From: Roseibium sp. Sym1
GTDB taxonomy: Bacteria > Pseudomonadota > Alphaproteobacteria > Rhizobiales > Stappiaceae
DNA: 64,000 nucleotides
Assembly: GCF_027359675.1 (NCBI RefSeq)
Contig: NZ_CP114786.1
Location: 1,302,001 to 1,366,000 of the forward strand
Reading direction: 5' to 3'
In this document: one piece after another, positions 25,873-33,594 of the stretch
Numbering within the stretch: the stretch's first letter is position 1
Layout: the number at the start of each line of letters is the position of its first letter
Notes under the pieces: model-generated
The model's input: only the letters and a program-made list of their open reading frames with translations
What the model was told of the DNA's origin: nothing
Databases searched by the model: none
Translations under genes and position numbers: made by a program

Positions 25873-27051
25873 ATGACGCTTCGCAATGGCAAGGAATTTC
25901 TGATGATCCCCGGCCCCACCAACGTGCCGGAGGAAGTTCTTCGCGCCATGCACCGGCCCGCCATCGACATCTACGAAGGTCCGCTGGTGGAGACGACGGT
26001 CTATTGCCTCGCCCGTCTGAAGCAGCTCTTCAAGACGGAGGGCAAGACCTATATCTACGCCGCCAACGGCCACGGCGCCTGGGACGCGGCCCTTTGCAAC
26101 ACGCTGAAACGCCGCGACAGGATCCTGGTGCTGGAATCCGGCCGGTTCGCGCTCGGCTGGGGCGAGGCCGCCGAAGTCATGGGTCTTGAGATGGAGGTCC
26201 TGCCGGGCGCCTATGACCGCGCCGTCGACCCGGCACGGCTCGAGGCCCGCTTGAAGGAAGACACTGGCCACGAAATCGCGGCCATCCTGGTCGTGCAGAT
26301 CGACACGGCCTCCGGCGTCTGGAACGACATCGCCGCGCTGCGCAAGGCCATCGACGCCGCCGGGCACCCGGCCCTCTTAATGGTCGACACCATCGCCTCG
26401 CTCGGCTGCGTGCCGTTCGAAATGGACGCCTGGGGCGTCGACGTGGCGCTGACCGGATCCCAGAAGGGCCTGATGTGCCCGCCGGGGCTTTCCTTTGTCG
26501 CCGCCGGCCCGAAGGCCGACAAGGCCCATGAAACCGCCAACCTCAAGACCCACTACACCGACTGGACCTTCCGCCAAGGCGCGATCCACTACCAGAAATA
26601 TTGCGGCACGCCGCCCGAGCATCTCCTGTTCGGCTTCCGCAGGGCGCTGGAGCTTTTGCAGGAAGAGGGCCTTGAACGGGTCTGGCACCGGCATGCCCTG
26701 CTCGGCGAAGCCACGCGGCGAGCGGTCACCGTCTGGGCCGAGGGCGGCGCGCTCGACTTCAACATTTCCGATCCTCATGCCCGTTCCAACAGCGTCACGG
26801 TGGTGCGGTTCAAGGGCGACGAGGCGGAGGCCTTGCGTGCCTTCACCAAGGAGACCTGCGGCGTCACCATCGGCGGCACGATCGGCGAGATCTCCGGCAA
26901 GGGCATCCGCATCGCCCATATGGGACATGTCAACGCGGTCATGCTGCTCGGCACCCTGTCGGCCATCGAGCTGGGCCTGCAAAAGCTGGGCATTCCGCAT
27001 GGGCGTGGCGGCGTGCAGGCGGCGATGGACTACCTGGCGGGGGTGGTGTGA
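25873..27051 (+). CDS. PLP-dependent aminotransferase, alanine/serine-glyoxylate aminotransferase family
   Basis: A 392-residue class-V aminotransferase. FLMIPGPTNVPEEVLRAM, AANGHGAWDAALCNTL (phosphate loop), VDTIASLGCVPFEMD and VALTGSQKGLMCPPGL are present; Lys198 in SQKG is the likely PLP Schiff-base lysine. Such enzymes transaminate glyoxylate with serine or alanine. The ATG at 25873 has GAGGA 7 nt upstream; an upstream in-frame start at 25804 adds a tail without similarity. It has no cotranscribed partner. Confidence 0.9.
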   Translation: MTLRNGKEFLMIPGPTNVPEEVLRAMHRPAIDIYEGPLVETTVYCLARLKQLFKTEGKTYIYAANGHGAWDAALCNTLKRRDRILVLESGRFALGWGEAAEVMGLEMEVLPGAYDRAVDPARLEARLKEDTGHEIAAILVVQIDTASGVWNDIAALRKAIDAAGHPALLMVDTIASLGCVPFEMDAWGVDVALTGSQKGLMCPPGLSFVAAGPKADKAHETANLKTHYTDWTFRQGAIHYQKYCGTPPEHLLFGFRRALELLQEEGLERVWHRHALLGEATRRAVTVWAEGGALDFNISDPHARSNSVTVVRFKGDEAEALRAFTKETCGVTIGGTIGEISGKGIRIAHMGHVNAVMLLGTLSAIELGLQKLGIPHGRGGVQAAMDYLAGVV

Positions 27052-27126
27052 GGGGGGCGCAGCATTCCGCATCAGACCGTCAGGTCCCGGAAGGTCACCG
27101 GACGGGAAAACCGGCTGGTTCCGGCC

Positions 27127-27441
27127 TTAGCGACCGGCCGGGGGCGTGGTCTTCAGCCTGTCGCACAGGTCTTCGAGCTGCCCTCGCTCCCATCTGGAAT
27201 GCACCCGCTTTGTGGACGCCGGGTTGTTCTGCAATCCCAGCTTGAGGCTCTCCCTGTAGGATGCCCGTGGCCTGATGGGACGGGGTGCAAAATTTCCGCC
27301 GCATGTCGGACAGACATCGTGAAGGACAGTCTCCACGCACTCGGCGCAGTAGGTGCATTCGTAGGTGCAAATGCGCGCCTCGAGCGAGTCATGCGGCAGG
27401 TCGCGGTCGCAGAGTTCGCAATTCGGTCTGAGTTCAAGCAT
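27127..27441 (-). CDS. DUF1272 domain-containing protein
   Basis: A 104-residue protein. The first 60 residues (MLELRPNCELCDRDLPHDS, then CTYECTYCAECVE and VCPTCGGNF) are the DUF1272 domain, with cysteines spaced as for one or two zinc sites. The C-terminal 40 residues are basic and probably flexible. Function unknown. Its ATG overlaps the MFS stop by 8 bp, so the two are translationally linked. Confidence 0.85.
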   Translation of the reverse strand: MLELRPNCELCDRDLPHDSLEARICTYECTYCAECVETVLHDVCPTCGGNFAPRPIRPRASYRESLKLGLQNNPASTKRVHSRWERGQLEDLCDRLKTTPPAGR

Positions 27442-28651
27442 CCAATTCTCCCTTGGCAGGCAACGGTTCCAACCGTGCGGTCTTGTCGAGGACAAGTGTG
27501 CCAATCGCGAGGACGACAAGGCCGATCGACAGGACTGCGAGGAACGCCCATCCCAGACCTGAAATGACGAGACCCGCTGCAAACGCGCAAATCGTCGAGA
27601 CAAGGGCAATCATCGTGTCATTGACCCCCTGAACGGCGGCTTTTTCCGCCTCTGTCACGGCGCTGGCCAACATGGACGTGCCCCCGATGAAACCGAAATT
27701 CCAGCCAAGTCCCAGCAGGATCAGGGCGCCGTAGAAGTGGGCCGACGAAAGCCCTGCCGCTGCCGCCAGACCAGACGCAATGAGCGTCGCCAGTCCAGTG
27801 ACCGCGATGGTCTGCGCACCGAAGCGCTGGATCAGGAAACCCGTGAAAAAGCTCGGCGCGAACATGGCCACGATATGCCAGCGGATGACGTCACTGGCGT
27901 GGTCCTCGCCGAATCCGTTTCCGATCATGGCCAGGGGTGTCGGGATCATCAGGAAGATCATGACGCCCTGGGAAACCGCCGCGATCGCAACGGCGCGGCG
28001 AATGGGCCTGCGGCGCAGGGCAGCCAGGGACGCAAACCGGCCGGCGCCTTCCTGAACATGCGTGCGCGCCGGTACCGGCAGCCTCACGGCCGCAAGCGGA
28101 ACAATGCCGACGCAGGCTATGACCGCAAGGGAGGCATAGGCCCCGGCCAGCGGAACGGGCGCCAGGGCGTCCCTGGCGACAATGAACAATTGCGGGCCGC
28201 CTATTGCCGCGATCAGGCCCGAGGTCAGCATCAGGGAAATTGCCACGGGTTGCCATCTAGGGTTGACGGCCTCTCCCGCGGCGAACCGGAAATACTGAAA
28301 CGATACGAGCCCGGCCCCCAGTGCGAAATGCGCCGCGCACAGCAGCGCGAAACTTTGCGCAAACATGGCATAGGTCGCCGCAAGTGCGCCCGTACCCGCC
28401 GCCAGACCTCCGACGACAAAACCCAGCCGGCGGCCGACACGGCCCATGAGCAGGGAAAAGGGCGCGGCGGCAAACAGTCCTGCCAGTGTCTGGACCGACG
28501 CGGGCAGTGTCGCCAAGGCGGGATCGGGCGCCAGCATGAGACCCGACAGCCCGCCCAGGATCAGCAGCATGGGCATCGCCGCCCCCAGGATCGTGTTGGA
28601 CAAAAGCAGGCTCAGGAAATTCCTGTTCGCACCAGACAAAACACGTTTCAT
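27434..28651 (-). CDS. MFS transporter
   Basis: A 405-residue inner-membrane protein with about 12 hydrophobic spans and the MFS loop motif GRVGRRLGF after the second span. A cytoplasmic loop (LAALRRRPIRR) near residue 210 divides the two halves. A small-molecule efflux or uptake role is likely, substrate unknown. The divergent GlxA-type regulator 87 bp away suggests a regulator-transporter pair. Confidence 0.87.
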   Translation of the reverse strand: MKRVLSGANRNFLSLLLSNTILGAAMPMLLILGGLSGLMLAPDPALATLPASVQTLAGLFAAAPFSLLMGRVGRRLGFVVGGLAAGTGALAATYAMFAQSFALLCAAHFALGAGLVSFQYFRFAAGEAVNPRWQPVAISLMLTSGLIAAIGGPQLFIVARDALAPVPLAGAYASLAVIACVGIVPLAAVRLPVPARTHVQEGAGRFASLAALRRRPIRRAVAIAAVSQGVMIFLMIPTPLAMIGNGFGEDHASDVIRWHIVAMFAPSFFTGFLIQRFGAQTIAVTGLATLIASGLAAAAGLSSAHFYGALILLGLGWNFGFIGGTSMLASAVTEAEKAAVQGVNDTMIALVSTICAFAAGLVISGLGWAFLAVLSIGLVVLAIGTLVLDKTARLEPLPAKGELDA

Positions 28652-28737
28652 CGGCCGGTCTTCTCTTCGTTCGCGGGTTGACTCCTGGCGTTATAGACGG
28701 GATGACAGGTGTCCTGAATGACAATCTGGTATCAAAA

Positions 28738-29694
28738 ATGGACAGCCTACGCTCGTCCCGGAAAATCGATGTCCTGCTGTTTGACGGCGTCAACCTGCTC
28801 GACGTCGCCGGGCCGGTTCAGGCGTTTGAAGCGGCGAACCTTGCCGGCCGCGCCCGATACCAAACCCGCTTTGTGTCGCTCGACGGCAAACCCGTTCACG
28901 CCTGTTGCGGTTTGAAGCTGACCCCGGACGCGAGGCTTGCGCCTGAGGCCCGCGGATATGATCTCCTGATCCCGGGCGGCAAAGGGGTCGATGATCTGCT
29001 TGGCAAGCCCGGGTGCCTCAAAACCATCCGGCGGCGCGCTGGTGGAGACGGGAGAACCCTCTCCGTATGTTCCGGTGCGCTGGTCCTCGCGGCGGCGGGT
29101 GTTCTGGACGGACACCGGGCGACGACCCACTGGTCGCGGCTGGAGGACACGCGCAAATACCCTTCGGTCCTGTGGGACCTCGACCGGATCAGCATTTCGC
29201 AGGGCAACGTCCACACGTCGGCCGGCGTCACGACCGGCATCGACCTGGCGCTCGCCATCATCCAGGCCGATTGCGGACCGGCTGCCGCGCTGGCCGTGGC
29301 CCGGGAACTGATCGTGCAGCTCAGGCGCACCGGCGGGCAGAGCCAGTATGCCTTTCACCTGGCCGGTCAGTTCACCGGCGAAGACGCCTTGGCAAGTCTG
29401 ATCGAGCGGATCGTGACCGAGCCGCATCTGGACTGGTCACTGGAGACCATGGCCGACACGGCAGGGATGAACCCGCGCACGCTTTCCCGGCGCTTCAAGC
29501 GCGATGTCCATGACAGCCCGGCGCAATTCGTCGAGAAAATCCGGGTCGAACACGCGCGAAGCCTCCTGCAGGACGACCTGCCTCTCAAGAGTGTTGCCGT
29601 GAAAAGCGGCTTCGGCGACCTGCAGCGGATGCGGCGCGCCTTTCAACGGCATTTCGGCGTGCAACTCAGCGAATACCGGACCATGTTCGCATGA
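28738..29694 (+). CDS. GlxA family transcriptional regulator (DJ-1/PfpI-AraC fusion)
   Basis: A 318-residue regulator. Residues 1-190 form a DJ-1/PfpI-like domain (KIDVLLFDGVNLLDVAGP, LLIPGG, LSVCSGALVLAAAGVLDG with the nucleophile-elbow Cys). The last 100 residues are an AraC-type double HTH (LETMADTAGMNPRTLSRRFK; VAVKSGFGDLQRMRRAFQRH). The ATG at 28738 gives normal length; an ATG at 28702 and a TTG at 28678 are in frame upstream. Probably regulates the divergent MFS gene. Confidence 0.87.
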   Translation: MDSLRSSRKIDVLLFDGVNLLDVAGPVQAFEAANLAGRARYQTRFVSLDGKPVHACCGLKLTPDARLAPEARGYDLLIPGGKGVDDLLGKPGCLKTIRRRAGGDGRTLSVCSGALVLAAAGVLDGHRATTHWSRLEDTRKYPSVLWDLDRISISQGNVHTSAGVTTGIDLALAIIQADCGPAAALAVARELIVQLRRTGGQSQYAFHLAGQFTGEDALASLIERIVTEPHLDWSLETMADTAGMNPRTLSRRFKRDVHDSPAQFVEKIRVEHARSLLQDDLPLKSVAVKSGFGDLQRMRRAFQRHFGVQLSEYRTMFA

Positions 29695-29834
29695 CCGCAG
29701 GCGTTGTGAGGCAGCGTCGAGACTGAGCCGGAAAGGGAACAGCCTGGCTTAAGAGGCGACGGTGAGCGGTAGTGAGCGTCTGTAGGCTGTTACCACGGAA
29801 GTGCGTGGGAAGGCGCTAAACAAGTCATGATTTT

Positions 29835-29898
29835 TGCACTGATCCATGATGAACGGCGGGCAATGTGCCCACCGTCATCGCGATCATCAATCAGTGCA
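29835..29898. repeat. 64-bp imperfect palindrome over the Hint gene stop codon
   Basis: The outer arms TGCACTGAT / ATCAGTGCA are perfect, and the inner arms CGGCGGGCA / TGCCCACCG have one mismatch around an ATG loop. The Hint gene stop lies in the right arm. There is no U-tract on either strand, so it is not a textbook terminator, though it separates convergent transcripts. The rest of 29695-29834 contains nothing recognisable. Confidence 0.6.
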
Positions 29899-31318
29899 GC
29901 GTACCCATGGCCTTGTCCGCCTTCTGGCGGGATTTCTTGATCTTCCGTTGCCGGGCCGCTTCCGCCTTGCGGGCCTTCCGGTTCAGCTTCAATTCACTTG
30001 AGGGGGAGTTGTTCTTAAAACCAATCGGATTGTTCCGGGGCATGTCGTCGAACTGCTGAACGGAGAGCGGCTGAACCGGCCCGCTATCCATAGTCACAGG
30101 CGCAGGCATTTGCGGATGGACGCTCTCCCACTCCGAGGCCCTGTAAATATCCTCAAGCGTTGTCTGTGATCGTCTCAGCACAAAGTCTTCCGTATTTGGC
30201 AGCGTGTCAGAAAGTGTCCACGCAAACACCGTTGTCAGACCTGTTTTCCTGAAACGCACATAGCCTTCAAGCTCGCCGGACTCGACAAGCTCGATGCCGC
30301 AGCCTTCCATATATTCGCGCATGGAAAAGTGTTTGCCGTTTGGCATCATCCAGCGCGTACCCAGACGCAATTGCCTCTTTTCGCGGACTCGCTCCATGCC
30401 ATTTTTGTCTTCATACAGCATGAACGCCCAGAACGGCTTGTCGTCTTCAGAGCCAACCTCGCAGCCGGTGGATGCTCTGATGAGTGAGCCATCCGCATGC
30501 TGGACAACACCATCATCCCGCAGAATGTCGATAAGAGGGACAAACTTGCCCTCGTATGTGCCGCCAGCGCAGTAATAGACGTGTGCCGGGGTAACGAACG
30601 TACCGTGGAAATCCAGGATGATTTTGGCTTCGTTCTCGAAGGTCTGCTTAACCCGTCCAGGTTTTAGATTGCCGTCCTGGTCGAATGACAGCACCCAATC
30701 GTTCGCAGTCACTTCTTCAATTGGTTTCTGCCAGACCTTCGCCCGGACTTCTTCCTCGTTATACAGGCCGTCTGCCGCCGGCTTCAAACCCGCCTCAACT
30801 GGCCACATGTCAACCATTGTGCCTGCGAGGAAACATCTATCGAGATTTAAGCGCAGTGTTTTATTTCTAGAAAAAGTAGTAAGAGTGTATGTTCCATTTA
30901 TCATCTTACCATGCAGGCCTACAAATTCAATATCAAACGGGGCACCTTTCCCAATGAATAGTCTTCCTACTGCTCTTGGAATTTCCAAGAAGGGGTTCAT
31001 AGTATTTGCGGAAAAATCGAACTGTTCATTAAATGGTCTAATCTCACCAACTATGTTGTATTTGTTATTTCCAAGTACCGTAACTGTTCCTTTAAAGCCT
31101 GCAGAGGTGCTCCCCCAAACAAATGCTTCTTCTGAATGCAATCCATGACTTTGATAGTAAGAATGGGATTTTACAGCTTTTTCTGCTCCTAGCTGGCTAC
31201 GTAGGGCACTATTAGTTTCAAAGACTACAGTAGTCCCGACGGGTACATTTTTTGTAGCGTCTCGGATAGATGTCGCGAAACTACCCATAGAAAAAACACT
31301 GCCTCCGCCACTATTCAT
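29891..31318 (-). CDS. Hint-domain protein with unassigned N-terminal region
   Basis: A 475-residue protein. Residues about 167-300 are a Hint (hedgehog/intein) domain of the alphaproteobacterial Hint_2 kind: it opens at CFLAGTMVDMWPV (nucleophile Cys), continues through NDWVLSFDQDGNLKPGRV and has FVTPAHVYYC (the conserved Thr-x-x-His). Such domains cleave or process the protein that carries them. The preceding 165 residues (FETNSALRSQLGAEKA; EIRPFNEQFDFSANTMNPF) are not recognised, and the C-terminal 35 residues are very basic. The N-terminal half is far more AT-rich than the genome, suggesting transfer. The frame remains open upstream of this ATG to a single TAA at 31402-31400, beyond which the same frame reads back to an ATG at 31432, so the true gene may be longer and interrupted. 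Confidence 0.75.
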   Translation of the reverse strand: MNSGGGSVFSMGSFATSIRDATKNVPVGTTVVFETNSALRSQLGAEKAVKSHSYYQSHGLHSEEAFVWGSTSAGFKGTVTVLGNNKYNIVGEIRPFNEQFDFSANTMNPFLEIPRAVGRLFIGKGAPFDIEFVGLHGKMINGTYTLTTFSRNKTLRLNLDRCFLAGTMVDMWPVEAGLKPAADGLYNEEEVRAKVWQKPIEEVTANDWVLSFDQDGNLKPGRVKQTFENEAKIILDFHGTFVTPAHVYYCAGGTYEGKFVPLIDILRDDGVVQHADGSLIRASTGCEVGSEDDKPFWAFMLYEDKNGMERVREKRQLRLGTRWMMPNGKHFSMREYMEGCGIELVESGELEGYVRFRKTGLTTVFAWTLSDTLPNTEDFVLRRSQTTLEDIYRASEWESVHPQMPAPVTMDSGPVQPLSVQQFDDMPRNNPIGFKNNSPSSELKLNRKARKAEAARQRKIKKSRQKADKAMGTLH

Positions 31319-31432
31319 GTGAGCGCTTCTATCTACATAGATAGTATTTCCGCTACCACCATTCCAATGACTAGCAGCTTCTTTAGAGGTAAATATTGTT
31401 TATGGATTTGCCTTGGTCCCATTACCGGCCAT
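31319..31432 (-). pseudogene. Upstream in-frame segment of the Hint gene, interrupted by TAA
   Basis: From an ATG at 31432 the frame reads MAGNGTKANP, meets TAA at 31402-31400, then continues TIFTSKEAASHWNGGSGNTI and on without a break into the annotated Hint protein. The ATG overlaps the end of the small membrane protein gene by 11 bp, the usual geometry of a coupled gene pair. A single C-to-T change (CAA to TAA) would explain it; reinitiation at 31318 would give the shorter product. Confidence 0.5.
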
Positions 31433-31757
31433 TCAAATTTTCCTCGAGATCGAAAGAGATGACCCTTGCCGTAGAGCTCATTGTTACTTCCAGTATAATA
31501 TTTTTTTCAACTGTATTTAGAATGCACTTCCCACCTTTTACTATTCCCATTTTCAAGTACTGCTGGTCTGGCTTCTCAATAAAACAGTCAGAATAACGAA
31601 ACCCATCCAAATCTAATTCACTCATTTTCTTAAAATAGAAAGAGGTTGCCGCTTTCATGAAATCATCATCAGTGGGGGAATAAACTAAAGAAAAAATAAC
31701 CCAAGAAGATATAAAACCAAAAAATATCGAAATAACGACATAAATAAAAATACGCAT
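31422..31757 (-). CDS. Small membrane-anchored protein of unknown function
   Basis: A 111-residue protein with one N-terminal hydrophobic segment (IFIYVVISIFFGFISSWVIF, residues 3-22) that would act as a signal anchor, followed by a soluble domain of about 85 residues (FYFKKMSELDLDGFRYSD; GKCILNTVEKNI) likely in the periplasm. No family recognised. Codon use is strongly AT-rich and unlike the rest of the window. It lies directly upstream of the Hint frame, so an accessory or immunity partner is possible, but nothing in the sequence proves it. The 147 bp further upstream are AT-rich and contain no gene. Confidence 0.6.
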   Translation of the reverse strand: MRIFIYVVISIFFGFISSWVIFSLVYSPTDDDFMKAATSFYFKKMSELDLDGFRYSDCFIEKPDQQYLKMGIVKGGKCILNTVEKNIILEVTMSSTARVISFDLEENLNGR

Positions 31758-31904
31758 ATTCAGAAATTCGCGATTCGATCACATCTTGAAGTAGCCTGTG
31801 ATCATTGCACCAGAATTACACCTTAACAAGCAAGTATCCAAAAAAATGGGACCTGTGCAACACCGACCCTGCCACTAGTTGGTTCGGATAAGTTTCATCC
31901 CCCC

Positions 31905-33371
31905 CTAAAGCACTTCCTCCAGCCGGTCACAGATCGTCTTCAGCACCTTGATGCGGGCGTGGCGCTTGTTTTCCGATGAGACCAGGGTCCAGGGGGCGTA
32001 GTGGGTCGAGGTGCGGTCGATCATGTCGCCGGCGGCAATCGCGTACTGGTCCCATTTGAGGCGGTTGCGCCAGTCCTCGTCGGTGATCTTGTGCTGCTTG
32101 TAGGCAATCTCCTCGCGCGCCTTGAACCGGCGGAGCTGTTCCTCCTCGGAGATCGCCAGCCAGAATTTCTGGACGATATAGCCGAAATCGGTCAGTTCCT
32201 GCTCGAATTCGTTGATCTCGTTATAGGCGCGCAGCCAGTCGTCGTGACCGGCAAAGCCCTCGACCCGTTCCACCAGCACGCGTTCGTACCAGGAGCGGTC
32301 GAAGATGGCGAAATGGCCCTTTCGCGGCACCCGACGCCAGAAACGCCACAGGTAGGGCCGGGCCTTTTCCTCGTCTGACGGCGCGGAAATCGGGTGGACC
32401 TTGTAGATGCGCGGGTCGAGCGGGCGGATCACCCGGCGGATCGCGCCACCCTTGCCGGCGGCGTCGTTGCCCTGGAACACCAGCACGACACCGGTCTTCG
32501 ACAGGGCCTTGCGGTCGGAGAGTTCGGAAAGCTGCTTCTGATACTTGTCGCGCAGCGCGTGATAATCTTCCTTTTCCAGCGTTTCGGTCAGGTCGATCGT
32601 GTCGACCGCCGTCTCGCGTTTCAGGCCGCCGACAACGGGCGGGGCAGCGACCGAGTGCGGTTCGCCGTCCTCCAGCTTGAGCTTCATGGCCCCGGCCACC
32701 GTCTGGGCAAGGGCGGAATCCCGGTATTCCGGGTCCTGGGAGGGGATCACGAACCAGGGCGCGTGGCCCTTGCTGGTTTCCAGGATGATCTTCTCACCGG
32801 CCTCGCTGGCCTTCTTGTGGTGTTTCAGCGCCGCCCAGTCCGCCAGCACATGACGGGCGGCGTTCTTTTTCTGGATGGTCTCCAGCCGCTCTTCCTGCAC
32901 CTTCTTGGGCAGGTAGAACCAGAATTTCAGGATCAGCACGTCCTCGTTGGCGAGCATTTCCTCGAAGCGCCGGATCCGTATCAGCGCCTTGTCGAAGGCA
33001 TCCTCGTCGATCTTCTTGTAGATCCAGTCGCGCAAGATCGACTGGTACCAGCTGCCGAAGACAATGGCCGTGTCGCCCTTTGCCGGCAGGTCGCGCCAGT
33101 AGCGCCACAGCGGCGGACGCAGGCGGGCCTCGTCCATCGGTTCGCCATAGGCATTGCAGACCAGGTGACGCGCATCCATCCAGCCATAGAGCCGGGCCAC
33201 CGCCTCGCCCTTGCCGGCACCGTCCAGTCCGTCGACCAGGATCAGGGTCGAAAACGGCTGCTTCTCGACCATCGGCAACTGCGCTTCCAGCAAGGCTTCC
33301 CGCAATTGCGGCTCGAGCTTCTTGAAGGCCTTCTTGGTCATTTTCTGCGGCAGACGGGCGGATTCAAACAC
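31905..33371 (-). CDS. pap: Polyphosphate:AMP phosphotransferase (double PPK2 domain)
   Basis: A 488-residue protein of two tandem PPK2 domains. Domain 1 has Walker-A-like LVDGLDGAGKGEAVARL and WRYWRDLPAKGDTAIVFGSW; domain 2 has VFQGNDAAGKGGAIRRVI, WRFWRRVPRKGHFAIFDRSW and the lid YERVLVERVEGF. The two-domain class phosphorylates AMP to ADP with polyphosphate. The start is GTG at 33371, preceded by a perfect GAGGAGG at 5 nt and followed by FESARL as in known Pap proteins; an upstream ATG at 33548 gives a 59-residue extension without similarity. Single gene, divergent from the DedA-PAP2 gene. Confidence 0.92.
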   Translation of the reverse strand: MFESARLPQKMTKKAFKKLEPQLREALLEAQLPMVEKQPFSTLILVDGLDGAGKGEAVARLYGWMDARHLVCNAYGEPMDEARLRPPLWRYWRDLPAKGDTAIVFGSWYQSILRDWIYKKIDEDAFDKALIRIRRFEEMLANEDVLILKFWFYLPKKVQEERLETIQKKNAARHVLADWAALKHHKKASEAGEKIILETSKGHAPWFVIPSQDPEYRDSALAQTVAGAMKLKLEDGEPHSVAAPPVVGGLKRETAVDTIDLTETLEKEDYHALRDKYQKQLSELSDRKALSKTGVVLVFQGNDAAGKGGAIRRVIRPLDPRIYKVHPISAPSDEEKARPYLWRFWRRVPRKGHFAIFDRSWYERVLVERVEGFAGHDDWLRAYNEINEFEQELTDFGYIVQKFWLAISEEEQLRRFKAREEIAYKQHKITDEDWRNRLKWDQYAIAAGDMIDRTSTHYAPWTLVSSENKRHARIKVLKTICDRLEEVL

Positions 33372-33594
33372 GAAGACCTCCTCAAAAAAAGACGCGCGGA
33401 TTTCATCTTGAAACAGCCCGGTTAAAAAAGCCATCTCCGCAGACACGGCCCGCAATGACACGAGAAACCGATTTTTCGCTGTTGGATGGAAGAGTGCGCC
33501 CTTATATGAAGCGGTAACCGAATCCCCGGCCGGCCATGCCGGCCGCATATCGGCCCTTGATTAGCGCCTTTTTGAAACGACCAGACCGACGTCC

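Noticed and set aside
29835..29898. Palindrome as an intrinsic terminator
   Set aside because: No U-run follows on either strand; kept only as a repeat.
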